Positions 5,384 through 10,540 of a stretch of 10,540 nt of DNA are shown here, one piece after another. This stretch comes from JAFARZ01 sp036490795 (GTDB lineage Bacteria > Actinomycetota > Actinomycetes > Streptosporangiales > Streptosporangiaceae). The first letter of the stretch is position 1, and each line of letters begins with the position of its first letter. The position numbers and the translations under genes were made by a program. The stretch spans positions 1-10,540 of the forward strand of contig DASXDG010000152.1 of NCBI GenBank assembly GCA_036490795.1, in the 5' to 3' direction. Below the pieces are notes generated by a model, which saw nothing but the letters and a program-made list of their open reading frames with translations, did no database searches and was not told where the DNA came from.

Positions 5384-6189
5384 GTGTAGGTATCCCTCGC
5401 TGCGGTGGTGAAATGCGCTAGTTCCGGCCCCATGACGCTGGCGCCGCCGTCGATCAGGTACACCTGCCCGGTGACGAAGGAGGCGCGCTCGCTGGCCAGG
5501 AACGCGGCCACGGCGGCGAACTCCTCCGGTCGCGCGATCCGGCCGAGCGCGTTGTGCTTGCCCATGATCTCGGGATCGGCGGACAGCCGCGCGGCAGCGC
5601 GCAGCACCATCTCGGTGCGGGTCGCGCTCGGCGCGAGCACGTTCACCGTGACGCCGTCCCTGCCCACCTCGGCCGCCATGGCCTGGGCAAAACGAGCCAG
5701 CGCGGCGCGGCCCATCCCGGACAGCGCCAGCGATGGGATCGGCACGCTGGCGGTCTCGGACGCGACGAACAGCACCCTGCCCCAGCCGGCCGCGCGCATG
5801 TGCGGGACGGCCGCGAGCGTCAGGTTCACCGGCGGGAACACGATGTCGCCCACCGCCCTCTCGTAGTCGCCGAAGGCGAACTGGCCCGCGTTGCCGGCCG
5901 GCGGGCTGCCGCCGCTGACCACGAGGATGTGCATCGCGCCCAGGCTTGCCGCGATGTCGTCCACCCAGCGCCGCGCGGCCGCGGCGTCGTTCATGTCGAC
6001 GCTGGTGGCGAGCACCTGACCGCGGGCGACTTCCTTCAGCGCGCTTGCCGCGCGGTCGAGCCGGTCCCGGTCGCGTGCCCCGATCGCGACGTGGGCTCCC
6101 TCAGCGGCCAGTTCCCTGGCCACCGCGAAGCCGAGGCCGCTCGATCCGCCGGCGACCAGCGCGACCTTCCCCGACAGCCCCAGATCCAT
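5380..6189 (-). CDS. Short-chain dehydrogenase/reductase-like protein lacking YxxxK
   Basis: A 269-residue Rossmann-fold protein starting MDLGLSGKVALVAGG. The dinucleotide-binding loop GGSSGLG is at 14-20, Asp65 follows in SVDMND, the NNAG region reads SGGSPP (92-97), and Ser144 is in VASETA. The usual catalytic YxxxK is replaced by S157-GMG-R161. A recurrent SDR subgroup has this Ser/Arg pattern, so the change may be ancestral, but classical hydride-transfer chemistry is uncertain. The C-terminal half (VTVNVLAPSATRTEM, GRIARPEEFAAVAAFLAS, FVTGQVYLIDGG) is standard. ATG 6189 has GGAGG 8 nt upstream; ATG 6195 overlaps the sulfotransferase TGA as ATGA but would leave only 2 nt to the GGAGG. It is the middle gene of the operon and overlaps the methyltransferase start. 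It probably acts on a ketone or alcohol intermediate of the same pathway. Confidence 0.9.
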   Translation of the reverse strand: MDLGLSGKVALVAGGSSGLGFAVARELAAEGAHVAIGARDRDRLDRAASALKEVARGQVLATSVDMNDAAAARRWVDDIAASLGAMHILVVSGGSPPAGNAGQFAFGDYERAVGDIVFPPVNLTLAAVPHMRAAGWGRVLFVASETASVPIPSLALSGMGRAALARFAQAMAAEVGRDGVTVNVLAPSATRTEMVLRAAARLSADPEIMGKHNALGRIARPEEFAAVAAFLASERASFVTGQVYLIDGGASVMGPELAHFTTAARDTYT

Positions 6190-6191
6190 CG

Positions 6192-7094
6192 TCATATCCT
6201 CCGGTATCCGTAGCGGCCCAGCAGCGGCCAGGAGATGACCGTCGTGGCGAGCCTGGCCGACACGGGCAGTCCGGAACGCCACGCGTCGTCGCCGTCACGG
6301 ATCTCGGTAGGTCCGGAGCGGAAGCGATCCGGATTGCCGGTCACCGTGTGGTTGGGATGCAGGTCCACCATCCGGCCGCTGACCGGGTTAGCACCCGCGC
6401 GGGCGCCGCAGAACGTGAGCAGCGACCCGATCGCGGCGGCCGGGTCGGCGGTGAAATCCTCGTAGCGCAGCACCATGGACCGGTCCGGGTACCGCCGGCC
6501 GATCGCGGCCGAGGCGAGGTTGAAGCCCGCCCAGTAACCGGTGCTCTTCCATGACGGCATGATGTACGCGTAGTCCTTGCGCTGGCTCCACGACATCGCG
6601 ACCGCGCGCGGGTCGCGCACGAGGTGCACGTAGCGGGCATCGATGCCGTCCAGGCGGGGCAGCAGCGCGGCCTCGCCGCCGATCTTGGTGGTGTCCACGA
6701 TGACCTGAGCCCCGGTGCGCTCGGCGATCGCGTGGTAGACGCGCGTCATCAGCCCGGCGTGCTCGCGGATGGGGGTGCCGTGCAGGCCCTTGCGCAGCAC
6801 CCGCCAGGTGTGCCGGTTCCGCACGCAGGCCTGCTGCCGGCGGACTACCGTGGCGGCGAACGCGTCCGCGCTCATCCCGTCCGGCCGCCCGGCCGGCAAG
6901 ATCGTGGACCAGACCGGGCACGCGGTCAGTTCGGCGCCGCAGCCGCACAGGTTGTTCGAGCCTCGGCCTGCCGCGTTCTGCCACAGGAAATGCAGCTCGC
7001 CGACGTGAAAACAGCCAGGGACCTCGCCCAGTATGTTGCCGATGATCGTGCTGCCGTTGCGGCACCAGCCGTTAATACACAGAACGGTGAGCAT
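6192..7094 (-). CDS. PAPS-dependent sulfotransferase family protein
   Basis: A 300-residue protein. The 5'-phosphosulfate loop is GWCRNGSTIIGN (9-20, with Arg12, Gly14, Ser15), the 3'-phosphate-binding block is VHLVRDPRAVAMSWS (156-170, with Arg160 and Ser168), followed by LRYEDFTADP (210-219) and the late HTVTGNPDRFRSGP segment, all in the order expected for the sulfotransferase fold. A Cys cluster CGCG...CPVW (about 50-61) is common in bacterial members. These enzymes move sulfonate from PAPS to a hydroxyl or amine. ATG 7094 has GAGGAGG just upstream; the frame is open to a TTG at 7145, but the motif-I strand begins at this Met as in relatives. It is the first gene of the leftward operon and is divergent from the aminotransferase. 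The acceptor is unknown and may be a sugar, cyclitol or other pathway product. Confidence 0.88.
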   Translation of the reverse strand: MLTVLCINGWCRNGSTIIGNILGEVPGCFHVGELHFLWQNAAGRGSNNLCGCGAELTACPVWSTILPAGRPDGMSADAFAATVVRRQQACVRNRHTWRVLRKGLHGTPIREHAGLMTRVYHAIAERTGAQVIVDTTKIGGEAALLPRLDGIDARYVHLVRDPRAVAMSWSQRKDYAYIMPSWKSTGYWAGFNLASAAIGRRYPDRSMVLRYEDFTADPAAAIGSLLTFCGARAGANPVSGRMVDLHPNHTVTGNPDRFRSGPTEIRDGDDAWRSGLPVSARLATTVISWPLLGRYGYRRI

Positions 7095-7227
7095 CCGCCT
7101 CCTCGCAAGCCATTCCAAGATCCATAAATACCGCTGGGCTGTCAATCTCTACTTAACTGGACATAACAGCACTTGTGTCACGTGCGTCCCTCGGCTAACC
7201 GGTCACGCTGGTTTGGCGCATTTATCG

Positions 7228-7265
7228 GCGACAAAACGCGACAACTAGATATGCGGAGGTTGTCG
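7228..7265. promoter_or_regulatory. CGACAA direct/inverted repeat cluster
   Basis: GCGACAA occurs at 7228-7234 and again at 7238-7244, a 10-bp period. The second copy forms a 7-bp inverted repeat, CGACAAC (7239-7245) with GTTGTCG (7259-7265), across 13 nt. Three phased half-sites in a divergent promoter region suggest a regulator binding site, possibly for the NB-ARC regulator downstream or an outside regulator. Confidence 0.45.
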
Positions 7266-7314
7266 GCCCTTTCGTGGTTGCCGGGGTCCGGTCTGGCTCT
7301 GTCCTGGAACCGGA

Positions 7315-7326
7315 TTGCACGTGCAA
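7315..7326. promoter_or_regulatory. Perfect palindrome TTGCACGTGCAA
   Basis: A perfect 12-bp palindrome 95 bp before the aminotransferase ATG, with the central CG common in LacI-type operators. A second CACGTGC lies at 7179-7185 in the same gap. No regulator of that type is inside the window, so its use is unknown. Confidence 0.35.
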
Positions 7327-7420
7327 ACTGGTAGATCGAGAAGCCCGTCGCCTATCTGGACCCGGGCCGGGCCGTGCAGCCCGCGGCCAGCGGTGCGAAC
7401 GGGCTGACCCGAGGAGCGAG

Positions 7421-9331
7421 ATGACCACGGTATCGGCTGGCAGCATGCTGGCGATCGACGGCGGGCATCCGGTGCGGACGCGACCCTGGCCGACGTACGA
7501 CAAGGGCGACGCGTTCATCTCCGCCGAGGACGAGGCGGCCGTGGTCGCGGCCATTCAGGAGCACCGCTTCTTCCGTTACGACGACCGCCCGCTGGACCAG
7601 ACCTACACCGGCCGGCTGGAACGCCGCCTGTGCGAGATGTTCGGCACCCGGCACGCGCTGGCCTGCACCAGCGGGACGACGGCGATCGCGCTGGCGCTGC
7701 TCGCCCTTGACCTGCCACCGTCCTCTCCGGTCGCCTGCCCGGCGTTCACCTTCCCGGCCACGCCGAGCGCGATACTGCTGGCTGGGCACCGCCCTGTGCT
7801 GGTGGAGTGCGACGAGAACCTGCACCTCGACGTGACCGACCTGGCGCGGGTGCTGGACCAGGGGGTGAAGGCCGCCGTTGTCGTGCACATGCGCGGCTAC
7901 GCCAGCGACATGCCGGCCATCATGGCACTGGCCCGCGCCCGCGGCGTGCCGGTCGTCGAGGACGCGGTTCCTGCTCTCGGCGCCACGCTGCACGGGCGGC
8001 ATCTCGGCACGTTCGGTGACTTCGGCGCGTTCAGCACTCAGTCCGATAAGTCGCTGAACACGGGGGAGGGCGGCTTCCTGCTGACCGACGACACGGACGC
8101 GTACGCGCGCGCCGTGGTATTTTCCGGCGCCTACGAGGGACGGCTGCAGCGGCATTTCCCCGACGGCGACTGCGGGGTGGACGACCTCGCCTATCCGATT
8201 TTCGGCGTGCGGATGGACGAGATCAGGGCCGCGCTGGCTGGCTCGCTGCTTGACCGGCTGCCCAGACGGCTGGCCCTGCACCAGCGCAACCACGACCACG
8301 CGGTCGCGGGGCTTTCCCTCGTCCCCGGAATCACGCTGCGCCGCCCGGTGGCCGAAGGCGCCTACCTGGGTGAGGCGCTGATCTTCCGGCTGCCAGGCGC
8401 CACCGCGGCCGAGTGCTCGTGGTTTGCCAGGGCGCTGCACGCGGAGGGGATCGAGGGTCGGGCGCTCGGCGACCCGCGGCGGGTGAACGTCCGCGCGTTC
8501 TGGCACTGGCGGTTCCTGCTCGGCCCGGACCAGGATCAGGCCCGCGCGCGACTGCCGGCGACCGCGCGCTATGTCGCGGAGGCCATCGACATCCCGATGT
8601 CCGCCAACCTCTCCCTGGCCGACTGCGACGACCTGGTGGCCGCCGTCACGAAGGTCGCGGCGGCCTTCGGCGGCTTAATGTCCCGGCCGGCCTGCCCCGC
8701 ACACTCCGGTGGGTATGACCGCGGGAACGGTGTGCTACTTGATCTTGCCTCTGCCCGGAGCGGGGTTAGCCTAGCCTGGTGGGACGACCAGAAACGCCGC
8801 TCGACCCGCAGGCTGGAGCGCTTCCGGCTTTTGCCGCTGACCTGCGGTTGCTTAGATCAAACGCCGGCGGAATCTCCTACCGGAGGCTCGCCAGGCGTAC
8901 GCACTTCTCCGAATCCACCCTCGCCCGAGCCGCCGACGGCAGGCATCGGCCATCGCTTCCGCTCGTGCTCGCCTACGTCCGCGCCTGCGGCGGTGACGAG
9001 ACGCAATGGCGGGAGAAATGGCTCTGCCTCGCCCGTGAGCTTGCCCGCGGTTCACCGGATCCGGGAGCGAGCGCTGTCCTTGTCCCGCACCAGCTACCCC
9101 CGGATGTGCGGGACTTCGTCGGACGGGTGCCGCATCTATCGCGGATCCACGCGTCATCCCACCTGGCCGACGGCGCCTCACCGGTATGGGCCATCTCGGG
9201 ACTGCCCGGCGTGGGCAAGACCGCGTTCGCCGTGCACGCCGCGCATCTGCTCAGCCCCCAGTATCCGGATGGCCAGCTGTTCGCCGACCTGCGCGGTGCG
9301 GATGAGCATCCGGTGCCGGCCGGTCAGGTAG
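7421..9331 (+). CDS. DegT/DnrJ/EryC1/StrS aminotransferase with abnormal readthrough tail
   Basis: A PLP-dependent aminotransferase that moves an amino group from Gln or Glu to a keto-sugar, keto-cyclitol or similar ketone. The supported enzyme is residues 1-418 (7421-8674), the usual family length. Visible: an N-terminal MLAIDGGHPVRTRPWP of the kind seen in AHBA-synthase and scyllo-inosose aminotransferase relatives, phosphate-binding TSGTTA (83-88), VVEDAVPALGA with Asp181 for the PLP ring nitrogen, and FSTQSDKSLNTGEGG with Lys210 as Schiff-base lysine. ATG 7421 follows GAGGAG by 4 nt. The frame has no stop after the natural end at AAFGG and stays open about 218 residues more to 9331, through sequence that in another frame encodes the NB-ARC regulator. 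This tail is Arg/Ser/Pro-rich and shows no domain. A one-base deletion before 8675 would use TAA at 8676-8678. I regard the tail as not a real domain. Confidence 0.85.
   Translation: MTTVSAGSMLAIDGGHPVRTRPWPTYDKGDAFISAEDEAAVVAAIQEHRFFRYDDRPLDQTYTGRLERRLCEMFGTRHALACTSGTTAIALALLALDLPPSSPVACPAFTFPATPSAILLAGHRPVLVECDENLHLDVTDLARVLDQGVKAAVVVHMRGYASDMPAIMALARARGVPVVEDAVPALGATLHGRHLGTFGDFGAFSTQSDKSLNTGEGGFLLTDDTDAYARAVVFSGAYEGRLQRHFPDGDCGVDDLAYPIFGVRMDEIRAALAGSLLDRLPRRLALHQRNHDHAVAGLSLVPGITLRRPVAEGAYLGEALIFRLPGATAAECSWFARALHAEGIEGRALGDPRRVNVRAFWHWRFLLGPDQDQARARLPATARYVAEAIDIPMSANLSLADCDDLVAAVTKVAAAFGGLMSRPACPAHSGGYDRGNGVLLDLASARSGVSLAWWDDQKRRSTRRLERFRLLPLTCGCLDQTPAESPTGGSPGVRTSPNPPSPEPPTAGIGHRFRSCSPTSAPAAVTRRNGGRNGSASPVSLPAVHRIRERALSLSRTSYPRMCGTSSDGCRIYRGSTRHPTWPTAPHRYGPSRDCPAWARPRSPCTPRICSAPSIRMASCSPTCAVRMSIRCRPVR
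8745..8772 (+). promoter_or_regulatory. Possible promoter for a leaderless NB-ARC regulator transcript
   Basis: TTGCCT (8745-8750), a 16-nt spacer and TAGCCT (8767-8772) place a start point at the GTG of 8779, 6 nt after the hexamer. The -10 overlaps the last in-frame stop (TAG 8767-8769) before the regulator frame. There is no Shine-Dalgarno near this GTG; the nearest GGAG is 18 nt away. Confidence 0.3.
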
Positions 9332-10540
9332 TCGCCAGGTTCGCCCGGGCGCTCGGGCTGCCGTACGACGACCCGCCGCCGGACGCGGACGAGCTCACCG
9401 CCAGTTACCGGTCGCGGCTCGCCGGCCGCCGCTGCCTGCTGCTGCTTGACAACGCGGTGGACGAGGACCAGGTCAGACCGCTGATCCCGGCCGGGTCGGC
9501 GTGCCTGGTGCTGATCACCAGCCGGAACCGGCTCGCCGGGCTGGCCGGTGACGGAGCCCGCTTCGTCGCACTGGACCCGCTCACCGAACAGAACGCGTCC
9601 CGGCTGCTGGCCAGCACCGCACCGGCCGGAATCGACTGGAGCGAGCCGAGCGCCCGCGAGCTGATCAGCATCTGCGGACGGCTGCCGCTGGCGTTGCGCA
9701 TCACCGGTGCGCAGCTCGCCACCGGCTCGACCGCGTCCGCGGGCGAGCTGGGGATCAGGCTGCTCACCCTGGAGACCAGGCTCGCCCGGCTAGAGATCGG
9801 CAACCTGGCGGTCCGTGCCAGCTTCGCGCTGTCCTACTTGAAGCTGCCGCCACCGGCCAAGACGGTATTCCGCCGCCTCGGCCTGTTCACCGGACCGACG
9901 CTGACCGCACCGATGACGGCGCAGCTGGCCGGCCTGGACGTGGAGCAGGCGGCGGACGCGCTGCACCTGTTGCAGCAGCGCAGCCTGCTCCGCCTGGCCG
10001 GGACCGGGCGGTACGAACTGCACGACCTGCTCCGGCTGTATGCCGACGAGTGCTCGCTGAGCGCCGACACGGCGCAGGAACGGGCCGACGCGCGGCGGCG
10101 GCTCGCGGACTGGATGCTGCACCGCCTGGTTGGGGCGGCGACCGCGATCAGCCCGTCGAGCTGGCACGTTGAGCCGCCGTCGCCGGATTCCGGCGACGCC
10201 GGTGCGCCGTTCGACTCCTGCGAGGCCGCGCTTGCCTGGCTGGACGCTGAGCACGCGAACCTGTACGCGGCCGTGTCCTGGCTGGCCGACGCGGCACTGC
10301 CCAGGCACGCGTGGCAGCTCGCCGTCGAGCTGTGGCACTGGTTCAACCTGCGCGGACACCACGCCGAGTGGATCAGGACGGGGATTACCGGGCAAGCCTG
10401 CGCGCAGCGGCTCGGTGACGCCGACGCGGAGGCGCTGGTGCTGCAATCGCTGGCGGCCGGCTACTTCCGCTCGCGGCGGTTCACCGACGCGCTGCGCGCC
10501 CAGCAGCAGGCGCTCGCCCTGTTCCGGCACATGGGAGACC
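8779..10540 (+). CDS. XRE-NB-ARC-TPR transcriptional regulator (3' end outside window)
   Basis: The frame opens after TAG 8767-8769, first plausible start GTG 8779, and remains open to the right edge: at least 587 residues. Residues 15-75 form an XRE-type HTH (FAADLRLLRSNAGGISYRRL, then FSESTLARAADGRHRPS), not a SARP BTAD. The NB-ARC module follows: P-loop GLPGVGKT (141-148), Walker B LLLLDN (220-225), sensor-like LITSRNR (245-251), CGRLPLAL (299-306) and an HD motif in YELHDLLRLYA (412-422). From about 470 onward are helical pairs (AWLDAEHANLYAAVSWLAD, ALVLQSLAAGYFRSRRFTDALRAQQQALALF), the start of a TPR array. Such STAND-class ATPases are common as cluster-situated regulators in actinomycetes, with the TPR region sensing a ligand or partner. 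It probably controls the flanking aminotransferase and sulfotransferase genes. Its first 553 nt overlap the open aminotransferase frame. Identity is firm; the exact start is uncertain. Confidence 0.85.
   Translation, partial: MGRPETPLDPQAGALPAFAADLRLLRSNAGGISYRRLARRTHFSESTLARAADGRHRPSLPLVLAYVRACGGDETQWREKWLCLARELARGSPDPGASAVLVPHQLPPDVRDFVGRVPHLSRIHASSHLADGASPVWAISGLPGVGKTAFAVHAAHLLSPQYPDGQLFADLRGADEHPVPAGQVVARFARALGLPYDDPPPDADELTASYRSRLAGRRCLLLLDNAVDEDQVRPLIPAGSACLVLITSRNRLAGLAGDGARFVALDPLTEQNASRLLASTAPAGIDWSEPSARELISICGRLPLALRITGAQLATGSTASAGELGIRLLTLETRLARLEIGNLAVRASFALSYLKLPPPAKTVFRRLGLFTGPTLTAPMTAQLAGLDVEQAADALHLLQQRSLLRLAGTGRYELHDLLRLYADECSLSADTAQERADARRRLADWMLHRLVGAATAISPSSWHVEPPSPDSGDAGAPFDSCEAALAWLDAEHANLYAAVSWLADAALPRHAWQLAVELWHWFNLRGHHAEWIRTGITGQACAQRLGDADAEALVLQSLAAGYFRSRRFTDALRAQQQALALFRHMGD

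Larger units (their letters stand above)
7095..7420. other. Divergent intergenic region of the tailoring-enzyme genes
   Basis: A 326-bp region without a supported gene between the sulfotransferase (leftward) and aminotransferase (rightward) starts. It is AT-richer than its surroundings over 7110-7260 and holds the CGACAA repeat cluster at 7228-7265 and a perfect 12-bp palindrome at 7315-7326. A minus-strand TTGACA (7145-7140) could be a -35 box, but no good -10 follows at the right distance. The 3' end carries GAGGAG four nt before the aminotransferase ATG. I see no RNA gene or riboswitch I can name here. Confidence 0.7.

Noticed and set aside
7274..7420. Upstream extension of the aminotransferase to a start at 7274
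   Set aside because: The ATG at 7421 has GAGGAG at the right distance and starts at the family's usual N-terminus; the extension would include the palindrome at 7315-7326.
7352..8506. 384-codon leftward frame opposite the aminotransferase
   Set aside because: Antisense shadow rich in Arg, Gly, Gln and Val with no domain, while the plus strand carries an intact PLP enzyme with Lys210.
9405..10530. Leftward frames opposite the NB-ARC gene
   Set aside because: Ser/Arg/Ala-rich antisense shadows; the plus-strand frame carries P-loop, Walker B and GLPL-type motifs in correct order.
8779..10540. AfsR/SARP-type identity for the NB-ARC protein
   Set aside because: The N-terminus is an XRE-like HTH; no OmpR-type winged helix or bacterial transcriptional activator domain precedes the P-loop.

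Overview
The window reads as chromosomal DNA from a high-GC actinomycete (Actinomycetota). Codon third positions are strongly G/C, GTG and TTG starts occur, genes are packed with 4-bp ATGA overlaps, and the families seen (HxlR, MLTR_LBD-type XRE, XRE-NB-ARC-TPR, sarcosine/dimethylglycine-type methyltransferase, sulfotransferase, DegT aminotransferase) are typical of filamentous actinomycetes. No RNA genes, CRISPR array, transposase or insertion sequence were seen.

Left part (1-2149): a pair of near-identical palindromic operators at the left edge probably serves a gene outside the window. Next comes a leftward two-gene operon, a six-TM membrane protein followed by a PaaI-type hotdog thioesterase, divergent from an HxlR regulator that carries an extra SCP2-like C-terminal domain. 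Their shared 79-bp gap holds a good leftward promoter buried in AT-rich inverted and direct repeats, the likely HxlR operator.

Middle (2147-4573): a perfect 22-bp hairpin contains the stop codons of both hxlR and the convergent XRE/MLTR_LBD regulator. That regulator is divergent from a small SnoaL/NTF2-like gene, with ATTACCTC-type half-sites between them. Next is a secreted papain-like (C39-like) protein in which the catalytic Cys and His, and the probable oxyanion Gln, all appear to be replaced, so it looks like a pseudopeptidase. A compound hairpin and a 21-nt tandem repeat fill the following convergent gap.

Right part (4574-10540): a leftward, tightly coupled operon of sulfotransferase, short-chain dehydrogenase-like protein and SAM methyltransferase lies divergent from a DegT/DnrJ/EryC1/StrS aminotransferase. 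A 326-bp gap with several repeat motifs separates them. These four look like tailoring enzymes of a small specialised-metabolite (amino-sugar, aminocyclitol or amino-carbonyl) pathway; no scaffold gene is inside the window. Behind the aminotransferase starts a long XRE-NB-ARC-TPR regulator that runs off the right edge. The aminotransferase reading frame has no stop at its expected C-terminus and stays open 657 nt further, overlapping the regulator in another frame. This is either a lost stop, a frameshift or a sequence error.

Three regulator genes (hxlR, the MLTR_LBD gene and the NB-ARC gene) each have a TANNNT hexamer exactly 6 nt before the start codon and poorly placed Shine-Dalgarno sequences, which suggests leaderless transcripts.
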